Part shown: positions 44,282 to 56,058 of the stretch, in pieces
Position numbering within the stretch: the first letter of the stretch is position 1
How the letters are laid out: each line of letters starts with the position of its first letter
Source: Cinnamomum chago
Lineage: Eukaryota > Streptophyta > Magnoliopsida > Laurales > Lauraceae
Length of the DNA stretch: 64,000 bases
Direction of reading: 5' to 3'
Assembly (NCBI GenBank): GCA_038049695.1
Contig: CP142457.1
Location: forward strand, 60,880,501 to 60,944,500
Position numbers and translations under genes: made by a program
Notes under the pieces: generated by a model
What the model saw: only the letters and a program-made list of their open reading frames with translations
Told to the model about the DNA's origin: nothing
Databases searched by the model: none

Positions 44282-44906
44282 CAGACCCGAGAAACGGGAG
44301 CTTCCAAATTAAAAGCTATGTTCACTTCCAGTAGTTTCAGATTTTGATCAGTGCTTCCACTCTTAAGTAGAATTGATAAGTTTTTTGTACATCTTTTTTC
44401 CGTTTTTTCTTGGACATCTAAGCCACTTGGGCTGATACTTTTAAGTAGAATTGATAAGTTTTTAATTTGTACATCTTTTTTCCAACTTTTCTTCGACATC
44501 TAACCCACTTGGGCTGATACTTTTTTTCTCACACCTAAGGGCCCGTTAAAAAAGTGCCATGTTCTTACAAGTTTTGAATTCTTGTATCGAGAATTCCAAA
44601 ATTCCTCAAAAGTTGTCCCTCACTGGATTTTTCTGAACTCTTCATGGGCCTCATAGGTTTTGAAATTTTAAAGGAGTTGGAATTCTAAAAATCTCAAAGC
44701 TTTTTTCAATTGACTTTTCAAATAGGTTGAAATCTTGAGAATTTGGAATGAAACAAGCAACTTAGAAATGCTAACTAGGGGAACTAGATTGTCACTTCAT
44801 TTATTTTCAACATCGTGAATTCTAATAAGAAATGCATGTAAAGAAGAGAGCCTGGCAGTAGGAAAAGAAAAAAGAAATATTGTCCGTACAGCTACCCTTA
44901 GACCAG
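44282..44906. repeat. OMT upstream duplication block (copy 3), right part
   Basis: Continues the match to the copy 1 flank (9222-9760). It contains a local tandem duplication of cttttaagtagaattgataagttttt (near 44360 and 44440) absent from copy 1. It ends at the LINE target-site duplication. Confidence 0.75.
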
Positions 44907-44970
44907 GTAGAAAAGAAGCTAGATTAACTGGGCCACGGTCACTCTCCCCACCAAAGAAGGAGGCCTGGGC
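44907..44970 (+). mobile_element. 5' fragment of truncated LINE, left of nested LTR element
   Basis: It begins right after agctacccttagaccag (44890-44906), which is repeated exactly at 53816-53832 behind the LINE poly-A. The LINE is therefore 5'-truncated. It was later split at tgggc by the LTR element; its larger part is 52631-53815. Confidence 0.8.
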
Positions 44971-46865
44971 TGAAAGTCCACGAGGATCCTAACCCTAGAG
45001 GGGGGGTGAATAGGGTGAGCTACAAGTATGACCAATTTCGACCAATTTTAATTTCTTAAACTAAACTAGTCACATGTGATGATTAATCAAATAAAATGCG
45101 GAAGCTAAACAAACTCAATCACCACAAAGCATGCACCACAACACCAATATTTATAGTGGTTCGGCCAACGTGCCTACATCCACTACCGGCTTGTGTCTCC
45201 AACACCCCACCGGATTCCACTAAGTATGCTTTTTACTAGGCTAAGCAATAACCCTTACAATGTGCTTTTCTAGGCTAAGCAATAACCTTACAAGATGCTT
45301 TTCAAAGGCTAAGCAATAACCTTACAAGATGCTTTTCAAAGGCTAAGCAATAACCTTACAAGTTGCTTTTCTTAGGCTTAGCAATAACCTTTACAAATAT
45401 AGTTTTCTCAAAGAAAGTGTCTTAACAAAAGAACACTCTAAGAGATTACAATTTAAGCTCAATGGAATTGCCTCTTGAATAGGCTAATATGAAAGTGAAA
45501 TACAAACTCACACAAACACTCTATGTATGCAAAAGTGTATGCTCATGATGTGTGTGTGTGATGACTTCAATCAATTTTAAAATGAAGGCTCATTCATATG
45601 TATGCTCAAAGCATTTCAAAGTTTAAGACATATAAAAGATTTGAATGAAGTCTAATGCAAATCACATGTATGTTTAATAACTTGTTTATGATATGAAAAT
45701 CAAGAATCACAAGTTGTAAGAAAAAAGACTAACTTAGAACATGTGATGCATGTGCAATGTTGTTTTCAAAAACAAATAGATTTTACTAATGTTTAAATGA
45801 ATGAAAACAACAAGCAAGTTTCAACCAAGACAAAGAATCATGCATTAAAGGAAATCAAAGACTTTGGCTAAGCATGATTAAATAAGTTTTAAAAACAACT
45901 TGGATTGAAAACAAAGGTGAAGAATCCAATCTTAATTAGACCAAAGATTAGAAGAAGAATGGATTCAACACATCATAGTTATTATGCTAAAAATCATATA
46001 CCAATAGTTTAAACAAAGCACATAACTATGATTAATAAAGGTAGAGCTTACTTGGTGGTTTAACTTAATAATCCAAGCTTTAGCTCTCCTAAATGCCTCC
46101 TAGCCTTTCCAACTTCATCCCCTTTCAATGGCTCCAAAATGCTCTCAAAGGTTCAAGTTTCAAGCACCAAAGAAGGTTGGAAATGAATGGACTTTATAGC
46201 CAAAAAGTTGCCAACGGCTAGTTCTCGGTCGACCGGCAAAGAGGTCTCGGTTGACCGGGAAGGCACAACGGTCATAAAAATGACCGTTGGAGGCTTACAG
46301 TTCAAAAACTGTACATTTGCCCTGCAGTGTTCTCGGTCGACCGAGACCCAGGTCTCGGTCGACCGGCGACACTGCCGGGACACCCCCAAAAATTCCAACT
46401 TTTGCATTTTGAAGATTTTCTTTGTGGAATTTTGTGGGTCACTAAACCAAGCTTAAAAACATGTTTTAAAACATTTAAAAACATGAAACACACAAAGCCT
46501 AAAATGATTCAAAGGTTTAAAACCAAAGGCAAGCTTGATTAGTAAAAACTCTTTTCAAATCAAATTGCATACAAAACTGATTCTAAAGGTGCTGAATGTA
46601 TGCAAAGGTTAAACCTAAAATCACAAGATGATTTTCCAAATATAATGCACAAGGAATTAGGTTCTCAAAAGAGTTTGGGTTTCAAAACCAATGCATCCAA
46701 GTTTAAAACCAAAACATGCATAAAACAAAAGCTTTTCCAAATCTTAAAAGCTATGCATGTATAACACTAGATTTCAAGATATTTTAAATCAATGCATGTG
46801 TGTGAATTCAAATGATGCCAAAATGCAAATGCATCCACCAAATTGCAAAAACAAAATACCTAACA
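44971..46865 (-). repeat. 3' LTR of the Sirevirus-like element
   Basis: 1895 bp, nearly identical to 50736-52630. It contains short tandem units of ggctaagcaataaccttaca near 45235-45400. It also has CGGTCGACCG palindromes near 46228, 46250 (one base altered), 46334 and 46353. Confidence 0.92.
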
Positions 46866-47460
46866 ATCTCCCCCTTTGCAATTTGATGGCAACTTACTCA
46901 TCATTGAGATTACACACTCTGTCTTCAGCTCCCCCTCAGCTGGACAAGTCTTGAAATCTTCTTCTTGGATGCTCCTTCTCTTAGCTTGGGCTCTTGAGCT
47001 CTAATCTTTATGATGCTTGGAGCTTGATCAACCTTCAAGCTTTCTTTCTTCTTTCTTTCTTTATCCAAGCATCTTCTTTAGCTTCCAAGCTTTCTTTCTT
47101 CTATTAGCTCTCCCCCTTTGACCATGCCTCTTTCTCCCTTTGGCAAGGTATGCATTCACTCCCTTTGTAGAAGATCATACACAACTCTCCCCTTTGGAAG
47201 CTTGGACTTTCTCTTCACCCTTTTGAGAACTTGCATAATTTCTCCCCCTTTGCCATTAAATTGCAAAGGTACCTACACACATGAAACAAGGAAAATACCA
47301 TTAGTAGCACCTGTTAACAATTGAAATCGAAAATGAAATGCATAACAGGCTATCATGTGAGGTAGTAGTCTCTAAGGGCTCAAAGGCAATCCAAGGGTGA
47401 ATTTGATCAAACTAATACTTCCTATGAAGGTTTACACTCCCCCTCAATCCATTCTCTTCT
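46866..47460 (-). promoter_or_regulatory. Multiple polypurine tracts
   Basis: The tract touching the LTR reads gcaaagggggaga on the minus strand. Similar tracts recur near 46929, 47108, 47133, 47187, 47245 and 47450 (plus-strand ctccccctttg or close variants). Several polypurine copies before the 3' LTR are a known Sirevirus feature and support the family call. Confidence 0.75.
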
Positions 47461-49237
47461 TTTGTCAAGCTTTTGACAAGATATAACTATTAGATTCAAG
47501 AAGGAGATGGTTTAACCAAATGAGGGTCAACTTCAAGGAAAGAATTAGATTCATTTAACTATGAGGCTCATATGATCAAATTACCAAAAGAGAGCTAGGT
47601 CAAATGAGAGAAATGCAATCATGGATATCAATTGAAATAAACATATCAATTGAGATTAAAGGATGTGACTAAAAAATCAATCACTCTAAAATGGATGTAA
47701 AAGTATAACTATTATGAGAAATCCAAATTAGAGCTATCCATGATATGGGGTTTACTCAAACATAGCATCAATCAATATTACTTATGAAAATCATATGCTA
47801 TGTAAGATTTTGAAAATCATTTCATTCAATCAATAAATATGACTTATTAAAGTGCAAATTGAGTGAAATGAAATTCAAACATGAAGCCAACCTCAACTAA
47901 TAACCAACCATTATTATGAACACATAAACATGGTGGTCATGAGATATAACTATAAGAACAAGAGAGGTGGCAAACATGAGCATTATGATGCTAATGGTGT
48001 GTGACATGGAACAATCATATTACTTATCAAGTTCAATCCAATGCACACATGGTTTATCACAATCACAAGAAATCAAATCAATCATAAATTATACCAAAAG
48101 AAACCAATTGAATTTGACAACATGATAAAGAGCAAGAATGTGACAAAAATTCCATCAAGCATCATAAATGCATATTCATCACTTTTAAAGATATGACTAT
48201 ATAGCATAGTGATGAACAAGAGAAATTGCAATGCAAAAGGATATTACTTGGTAATGCATGCAATTTCCAAAGTGTCCAAATCATATGAATTCAACTACTA
48301 AGATATCCATCTACCAACATAAATGCTAGGAATGGATTTCAAAGAGATTCATATGATTAAGAACACTACTTATGAAGTTGAAACATGTATAAGGATGATA
48401 CCAAGAGAATCTACATGAGTCAACATCATAACCATCCAAAAAGATATGACTATAAGGCATAGAGGATGGATTTGGGTTCTAGTATGGTTTCTACAAATGT
48501 AACTAAGGTCACAACCATACATGGAACCAATTGTCATTTGCATATGCAAGGAAAGTAAACAAACAAGCAAAGATGCAAACAACATACATTTCCAATTCTA
48601 AGATAATGAAACCAAAAGAAAAGGAAATGATAACATGGAACATGCTTAGAAGATTATAACTAATGATGTTAAAAAGCATTTCCATTCAAACAATCTTCAA
48701 ATCATTTTGAAAAACAAAATCCAACAATGAGCATAGAAAGAATGATTTTGAAGATCAATTTTCAACATTGTATTTTAAAAGATATAACTTAATTGAAACA
48801 CATACAAGTTGAATTTTCAAAACAATGATTTTCCATATTAAAGTATAACTTAGGAATTCATGGAAAAACTTGGATTGATTCAAATCATTTGTTAAAAAAA
48901 ATCTTACTATGACATCTACACAAATGATTCAACAACAATTGATCATGAAAAATCTAGCTATGAAAGCTTTTGAAATCACAATCAATTGATCATGTAGAAA
49001 TGCAATGCAAAACTTATGTGAGCAAGAAGCAAATCAAACATGATGAACTTATAATCAAAAGATTTTGAAAACCATGACATGTAACTTAGAAAGGTGCATG
49101 AAAACAAAATCAAATGATCATAAAGCAACAATGCATTTTTAAAAGATGTGACTTAAAAGAAACAAAATGCAAATGCAATCATGACCAACAAAAGGTTTAA
49201 CTTATAAATCATAGGTTGGTCAATGAGGTCCAAGGCC
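47461..49237 (-). other. Interior without coding capacity, recurring TATAACT motif
   Basis: No pol domain or open frame over 80 codons is seen. The word gatataacta or variants (agatatgacta, aagtataacta, gatgtgacta) recurs about a dozen times at irregular spacing, for example near 47480, 47702, 47946, 48190, 48444, 48780, 48843 and 49147. Whether these are worn repeats or binding sites is unknown. Confidence 0.6.
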
Positions 49238-50635
49238 TTAAGGTTTGTCTAAGTATAAAACTTTGGGAATCCACCTAAGGTCTTGGGAGGGTTGAACTTT
49301 GAGATCTATTTTGAAATTCTCACCAACTATAGGAGATTTAACTTGATAAATTTTCAATTTAAACTTATCACCAAGATATTTAGATTTTACTAAATTTGGC
49401 TTAGAATGGTGATTAGTCTTTTGATGTTGGTGAGTTTGTTTCTTTGGGGATTGTTTCACTTTTCTTTTCTTCTTACTTTCTCCCTTTACTTGACTTTTGA
49501 ATTTTAGATTTAACTTTGTTACTTTATTCAAAAGTTCTTTCATGGGTTTATATAAGGGAGATAGGTTGAGAAGCTTTTTGTTTATAGATTCTTTTAAGCT
49601 AGGTTTGACTTGTTTAACCTTTTTAGAATCTATCTTAGGAGACTCCTTGTTAATTGGTTTAACTTGTTTAAGCTTTATGGAGTCTTCCTTGGTTTTTAGT
49701 GTCTTACCCTTCAAGTTTGATTTTACTTTCTTGAGTTCAAAGATGGGTTTAGACACATGGCTTATTTTCCTTAGTTTGCACTCAAACATGAAATGCCCTT
49801 TAATGCCACAAAAATTACATTTGGTTTTGGGCAAAGGAGAAGGAGTGCTAGAGAAGGAGGACTCACCTTTCACAAATGTGTTGGTGAACTTAGGGTCATA
49901 TGACATATTCCTATTAAATCCAAGACCCGTCCTATCTCCATGTGGTTTACCCAATTTAAATAATTTTTCAAGTCTATCTTCACTTTGGGTAAACTTGCAC
50001 TCATACTTTTGTTTATAGCTTTCAAGTTGAGTGACTTTGGTTATAAGGATTGAATTTTCATGTTTAACTTTTGAAAGTTCATTTTCAATTTCCTTATATT
50101 TGCTTAGCTCTTCATTGGCAAGTTTTAATTCAAGTTTTAGTTCATCAACAACATTAGATCCAAGTTCTTGAGATTTTAACTTACTTTTAATCAACTTGGC
50201 TTCTAAATTGATAAAGTCTTTGTCTTGCCTTTTTATTTGATCTCTTAGATTTAAATTTTCCTTATTGACATTATCATAATCCATCTTTAATTCTCTTAGT
50301 TCATCTTGAATGTTAGATAGATTATTTAAAGAGATCATGAACTTAGATTCTACACAATTTATGAATTCATCTTTTTCTCTAAGTTCATTTTTAGAAGAGA
50401 CTAATTCTTGGTTTAGCCTTTTAGATTCTTCTTTTAATCTTTTATTTTTCTTGGAAACCTCTAAGGACCATGTGTACAATTCCTCATAGGCTTCATGTTC
50501 ATCAAATTCTTCTTCTTTTAATTCAAGTTGAGATTCTTTAATTTTAATGTTTGAATCTCCATAAGATGGAAGAATGAGGGGTCTAGAAGAATCTACAATG
50601 TTTAGCATAGTGGAGTCCATTTTAATGATTTTCAA
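49238..50635 (-). CDS. Gag-like protein remnant with CCHC zinc knuckle, 465 aa
   Basis: The frame is uninterrupted. Residues about 30-230 are a long charged coiled coil (KKNKRLKEESKRLNQELVSS and similar heptads). Near residues 230-260 comes KLFKLGKPHGDRTGLGFN, a phrase typical of Sirevirus Gag. The zinc knuckle CNFCGIKGHFMFEC (CX2CX4HX4C) lies near 280. The tail is very lysine-rich and ends near WIPKV. The N-terminal UBN2/capsid part normal for Copia Gag is missing, so the start is either an internal deletion or a domesticated short form. It lies about 90 bases after the primer site. It would bind nucleic acid and self-associate; particle formation is doubtful. Confidence 0.85.
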   Translation of the reverse strand: MKIIKMDSTMLNIVDSSRPLILPSYGDSNIKIKESQLELKEEEFDEHEAYEELYTWSLEVSKKNKRLKEESKRLNQELVSSKNELREKDEFINCVESKFMISLNNLSNIQDELRELKMDYDNVNKENLNLRDQIKRQDKDFINLEAKLIKSKLKSQELGSNVVDELKLELKLANEELSKYKEIENELSKVKHENSILITKVTQLESYKQKYECKFTQSEDRLEKLFKLGKPHGDRTGLGFNRNMSYDPKFTNTFVKGESSFSSTPSPLPKTKCNFCGIKGHFMFECKLRKISHVSKPIFELKKVKSNLKGKTLKTKEDSIKLKQVKPINKESPKIDSKKVKQVKPSLKESINKKLLNLSPLYKPMKELLNKVTKLNLKFKSQVKGESKKKRKVKQSPKKQTHQHQKTNHHSKPNLVKSKYLGDKFKLKIYQVKSPIVGENFKIDLKVQPSQDLRWIPKVLYLDKP

Positions 50636-50721
50636 GCAAGGACAACTCTAGGGTTTTGACTCTAGGTTTTTACACCTAATCAAGAGTTCCAAACACTTGA
50701 TCCTAAGGGATAGAGCACGAG

Positions 50722-50733
50722 GCTCTGATACCA
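50722..50733 (-). promoter_or_regulatory. tRNA-Met primer binding site
   Basis: TGGTATCAGAGC on the minus strand, two bases inside the 5' LTR end. It is complementary to the 3' end of initiator tRNA-Met, as usual for plant Copia elements. This fixes the element orientation. Confidence 0.9.
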
Positions 50734-50735
50734 AT

Positions 50736-52630
50736 TGAAAGTCCACGAGGATCCTAACCCTAGAGGGGGGGTGAATAGGGTGAGCTACAAGTATGACCAA
50801 TTTCGACCAATTTTAATTTCTTAAACTAAACTAGTCACATGTGATGATTAATCAAATAAAATGCGGAAGCTAAACAAAGTCAATCACCACAAAGCATGCA
50901 CCACAACACCAATATTTATAGTGGTTCGGCCAACGTGCCTACATCCACTACCGGCTTGTGTCTCCAACACCCCACCGGATTCCACTAAGTATGCTTTTTA
51001 CTAGGCTAAGCAATAACCCTTACAATGTGCTTTTCTAGGCTAAGCAATAACCTTACAAGATGCTTTTCAAAGGCTAAGCAATAACCTTACAAGATGCTTT
51101 TCAAAGGCTAAGCAATAACCTTACAAGTTGCTTTTCTTAGGCTTAGCAATAACCTTTACAAATATAGTTTTCTCAAAGAAAGTGTCTTAACAAAAGAACA
51201 CTCTAAGAGATTACAATTTAAGCTCAATGGAATTGCCTCTTGAATAGGCTAATATGAAAGTGAAATACAAACTCACACAAACACTCTATGTATGCAAAAG
51301 TGTATGCTCATGATGTGTGTGTGTGATGACTTCAATCAATTTTAAAATGAAGGCTCATTCATATGTATGCTCAAAGCATTTCAAAGTTTAAGACATATAA
51401 AAGATTTGAATGAAGTCTAATGCAAATCACATGTATGTTTAATAACTTGTTTATGATATGAAAATCAAGAATCACAAGTTGTAAGAAAAAAGACTAACTT
51501 AGAACATGTGATGCATGTGCAATGTTGTTTTCAAAAACAAATAGATTTTACTAATGTTTAAATGAATGAAAACAACAAGCAAGTTTCAACCAAGACAAAG
51601 AATCATGCATTAAAGGAAATCAAAGACTTTGGCTAAGCATGATTAAATAAGTTTTAAAAACAACTTGGATTGAAAACAAAGGTGAAGAATCCAATCTTAA
51701 TTAGACCAAAGATTAGAAGAAGAATGGATTCAACACATCATAGTTATTATGCTAAAAATCATATACCAATAGTTTAAACAAAGCACATAACTATGATTAA
51801 TAAAGGTAGAGCTTACTTGGTGGTTTAACTTAATAATCCAAGCTTTAGCTCTCCTAAATGCCTCCTAGCCTTTCCAACTTCATCCCCTTTCAATGGCTCC
51901 AAAATGCTCTCAAAGGTTCAAGTTTCAAGCACCAAAGAAGGTTGGAAATGAATGGACTTTATAGCCAAAAAGTTGCCAACGGCTAGTTCTCGGTCGACCG
52001 GCAAAGAGGTCTCGGTCGACCGGGAAGGCACAACGGTCATAAAAATGACCGTTGGAGGCTTACAGTTCAAAAACTGTACATTTGCCCTGCAGTGTTCTCG
52101 GTCGACCGAGACCCAGGTCTCGGTCGACCGGCGACACTGCCGGGACACCCCCAAAAATTCCAACTTTTGCATTTTGAAGATTTTCTTTGTGGAATTTTGT
52201 GGGTCACTAAACCAAGCTTAAAAACATGTTTTAAAACATTTAAAAACATGAAACACACAAAGCCTAAAATGATTCAAAGGTTTAAAACCAAAGGCAAGCT
52301 TGATTAGTAAAAACTCTTTTCAAATCAAATTGCATACAAAACTGATTCTAAAGGTGCTGAATGTATGCAAAGGTTAAACCTAAAATCACAAGATGATTTT
52401 CCAAATATAATGCACAAGGAATTAGGTTCTCAAAAGAGTTTGGGTTTCAAAACCAATGCATCCAAGTTTAAAACCAAAACATGCATAAAACAAAAGCTTT
52501 TCCAAATCTTAAAAGCTATGCATGTATAACACTAGATTTCAAGATATTTTAAATCAATGCATGTGTGTGAATTCAAATGATGCCAAAATGCAAATGCATC
52601 CACCAAATTGCAAAAACAAAATACCTAACA
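50736..52630 (-). repeat. 5' LTR of the Sirevirus-like element
   Basis: Same length as its partner. CGGTCGACCG palindromes lie near 51993, 52015, 52099 and 52118; here all four are intact. On the minus strand this LTR would drive gag. Confidence 0.92.
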
Positions 52631-53815
52631 TGGGCATCAGGCGTGTCAGTGAGCAAAATGCAGCATCTTTCATCAAATTGGGCTGGACGGCCATGTCTTC
52701 CAATTCGCTCTAGGCCAACTGGATGGTTGGCAGGTACTTTCCAGATTCTTCTATCTAGCACTCTTCCACCTCCAAATCAGGGTCATGTATTGGTGCAAAA
52801 TCAGGAATTTGGCTCATCATATCCATTCTGACAGTAAGTGGAAAGTTGGAGATGGTAAGCAAATTGACTTCTGGTATGACAATTGGATGCATGAAGGTAG
52901 CATGGCCTCTCTATACCCTTCTATCAATTTTCCTTCTAACCAGAAGCTTCTTTCCCTCTGGGATGGATCCCAATGGACGACTCCTCCAGACCTTCCAGTT
53001 GCAGTTGCTACCTCCCTACGACAAGCAACCCAGCACCTCCCCTTGGACCTATCTTCTAAAGACACTCTGCTATGGAGCTCCCACCAGGATCAAGGCCTCT
53101 CTCTCTCCAGGAAGCTTGGCAAATCATCAGAATTCGTAACCACTCTGCTTACTAGTTGACCTGGGCTCCGCTGGTATGGAACTCTATTAAGCAACTCAGG
53201 GTCTCCTTCTTTGCCTGGAGGCTGCTGCATGGTAAGACCCCTTCTCAAGCTTGGGCTCAACACTCTGGAATCAGTCTTGCTTCTAGGTGCAGCCTGTGCC
53301 TCCTAGAACAGGAGTCTACTCTACATCTCCTCTTCCTTTGCCCTTTCTCCTCTGATATATGGAAGTGGATCCTTTCCAACGCTGGTTTGGCAGTTGATGG
53401 CCTTCTTCTTCCTTCAAAGATCTGGCAAGCTCTTTCTCTCCACGGTGACAGCCTGGCCTGCAAAGGAGTTGCTACCATCTTCTTCTCTACTGCTTTTGCC
53501 TTATGGAACTGCAGGAATGATGCTATTATTTTGAACTCTAGAGCCTCCCAGAGGAAGGTCAATCTATACCTGACTGAGCTCCTTTCCGCCTCTCTCAAGC
53601 GTACTACTAAGCCTTTTTCTGGTAGACCTCTTAAGCTCTTCTGTAATTTTTTGTTCCCTATTACTTAAGCCTGGTATGTGTTTTCTTGGCTTCTGTTTAT
53701 TTTTTGGTTCTCCTCCCTCGGTGCTGTAGCTCTTTGAGCTTTTTCTCCTGTGGGCTCTTTGGCCCTATCTACTTTCTTTTTCTCTCTTAATACAAATTGC
53801 CTCTTAGCAAAAAAA
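52631..53815 (+). pseudogene. LINE (L1-type) C-terminal part with poly-A tail
   Basis: The reading reads WKVGDGKQIDFWYDNWM, LYPSINF, SLWDGSQW. Then from 53156 it reads VWNSIKQLRVSFFAWRLLHG, RCSLCLLEQESTLHLLFLCP, FALWNCRNDAII. This is the region between RT and the zf-RVT zinc domain, followed by the C-terminus with a stop near 53666. A 3' untranslated part with tctcttaatacaaattgcc ends in eight A residues. The exact 17-bp target-site duplication follows. One frame break lies near 53150. RT and endonuclease are missing by 5' truncation. Confidence 0.88.
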
Positions 53816-53889
53816 AGCTACCCTTAGACCAGCTGCCCTTAGACCAGACATCCGTCCCTGAGCGGTTAGAGTTTAAGTATCTCCCACAA

Positions 53890-54020
53890 AATTGTTTGTG
53901 TGATATTCCTGAGTCATGTGATATTGCACACATCGTATTGTGTGATATCCTAGGTCCTTGTGATATTGCACATGTTTCCCCATGTAATGTTTTAGGGCCG
54001 TGTCATATCGCATTATTGTT
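53890..54020. repeat. Three-copy 42-bp tandem repeat
   Basis: The unit tgtgatattcctgagtcatg...tattgcacacat recurs at about 53898, 53940 and 53981 with substitutions. In one frame it gives CDIPESCDIAH, CDILGPCDIAH and CNVLGPCHIAL, but nothing suggests translation. Confidence 0.75.
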
Positions 54021-54650
54021 GTAAGAGCAAGTCTGCAAGAAATATTTAAAATTTTAACACTTAGTTGCAAATGTTAGGTTACACTACTACAAAACTAAAG
54101 TTTACCGACGCAGTCAACGTATTGGTAAACTTAAAAAGGCGTCAGTAAATAAATTTACCGACGCTAGGGAAAAAAACGTAGGTAAATATACTTGCCGACG
54201 CGTTGACTGCGTCGGCAAGTTGAAATTAAAATTACCGACGCCACTAGCATCAGTAACCTTCCGAAAAACACGCTGCCACTAGTAGTGTCAGCGTGTTTTA
54301 TGTTTAAAGTTACCGACGCCATTATGTTTATTTTTTTTAAATCACGGTTCCAATAATTGATTGGAACCGTTTTTTTATTATATTAAATTAAATTTTAATT
54401 TAGTTTAATTTAGTTTTAAATATCTAGTTATTATTATTTTAAATATAGAATTAATTATAAATCATAAATAAAATACTAAAAGTCAAATTTTTATTAATAA
54501 TAAGAAATTTATAAAATATTATCAAACTTATTACAAACCAAATATATCAGATCAAACACTAATATATAAAAATAGAAGTCTAAAAGATAAAGCCATAAAC
54601 ATCAAGTTAAAAGTCTGAAATATAGTAGTCTAATGAGTGTTTCTCGACAT

Positions 54651-54974
54651 CTATGGATAATAAACATCATCATCATTATCATCATGTCCCGAAGAGCCCA
54701 GAGGATATTGTGGCGGCGGAGGTGGAGGAAATAGAGTACTTGGATCAAGTTGAAATTGTCCAGGGAATTGTATGTTAAGTTGAGCGGTTAGTTGCTGGAT
54801 GTAGGCCGTACATGATGCAAGTTGGTTCTGATATGCGCTGACGTAGTTCTGATAGGTTTTAACTTCATTCTTATATGTGTCAACTTGGGTCTCATACGTT
54901 GCAACCTTGTTCTTAAGCTCCTGGACCATGGCATTCTCTAGTTGCCCCCCATTAGAACTGGACGATCCTTTCAC
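54651..54974 (-). pseudogene. CACTA TNPA-like C-terminal exon
   Basis: The frame has a heptad-like QELKNKVATYETQVDTYKNE segment, then QNQLASCTAYIQQLTAQL, a proline run and an acidic end (DDNDDDVYYP). Coiled-coil plus proline and acidic tail is usual for the second CACTA protein's C-terminus. 55482-55808 holds the preceding exon-like piece (HRDWRCQLHQHF, HPDVIENKDWQRLCDYWSAK), a Transposase_24-type segment. Confidence 0.6.
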
Positions 54975-56058
54975 AATTCTTCCTCTCCCTTTGACGTATC
55001 CCGAACGAGGCTTGCGAACCTTTTGAACTATCTCTTCTTTAGTGAGAAGAACTTGCTGACTTTAACCAATAGACTCCGCATCAGAGTTCTGAGATTGTGA
55101 ATCCCTAAGAGTCAACATATCATTCTGCAAAAATTTATATATATAGATATAAAAAATGTATACAAAATTTATTTGAATTATTAAAAAAAACATTTATATA
55201 AGAATTGAAATTAATTACTATACTCACGTAGTTCTGCTCCGCTTGGGGGTCACACCAACATCCTGTATGGTGGTTAGTGTACATGAGTCTGTGAAACTCA
55301 ATGTCCCCAAGGAATTGACTAGTATTGGGATTGACCTATAATAATATTTTGAGTTAAAATGATAAACATAAATAAAAAAGAATTCACATAATTAATGAAA
55401 AATTATATACTAGTCCTTGTCGATGTGCTGCAAAAGATTTTGAACCATCGGAACTATTGTAATTGTTTCTTACTACGCGATTTAATGCATTTCTCTCACC
55501 CAGTTCCTTAAATGATAATACAAAATTAATAAGAAAAAATAATAATGTAAATGTAGAATCAAATTAATATTTATATCACTAAAGCATATGATGAAATGTT
55601 TGAAACTTACCTTTTGTTCCTTAGCACTCCAATAATCACAGAGCCGCTGCCAATCTTTATTCTCAATAACATCTGGATGAGGATGACTCTCTGCAACTTG
55701 CAGATTTACATATCCGCCAACGTTCTTAAAGTGTTGATGCAATTGACATCGCCAATCTCTATGTAGGCTCGCCATTTGACTATCCATTACCTTCGAAGAG
55801 TTAAGCACCTACATAAAAAAAAAGACAATTTTATTTAAACTCATCACATGTAACTGATAAATTTAATCTTAACCATTACTACATACCTGTTGCTTAAACC
55901 ATGCAGGAAATTCTTGTTTTTGTTTTTTTTCCAAGTCTCAAGAATATTTTTTCTCTAACTCCTTCATGTGTTCACCACACAGAATTATGGCAAATAAACA
56001 TTAGTGTACATCAACATATATCTCAATGGTAGAAAGCAAATGTGGTAGATAGATTAAG

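Larger units (their letters stand above)
44971..52630 (-). mobile_element. Young gag-only Sirevirus-like Copia element
   Basis: Two 1895-bp LTRs (44971-46865 and 50736-52630) bound a 3.9-kb interior. Direct duplications tgggc flank the whole (44966-44970, 52631-52635). On the minus strand the LTR starts TGTTAGG and ends CTTTCA. A tRNA-Met primer site follows the right-hand LTR and polypurine tracts precede the left-hand one. By eye I find only about two differences between the LTRs (near 45113/50878 and 46254/52019), so insertion is very recent. There is one open frame, a gag remnant; protease, integrase, RT and RNase H are absent, so it must be mobilised in trans if at all. Confidence 0.92.

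Noticed and set aside
46220-46370. CRISPR-like or attachment-site repeats (CGGTCGACCG)
   Set aside because: They are short palindromes inside an LTR with irregular spacing.
46153-46542. Duplicated small frames in both LTRs of the Sirevirus-like element
   Set aside because: Identical in both LTRs only because the LTRs are identical; they are built from the palindromic repeats and overlap on both strands.
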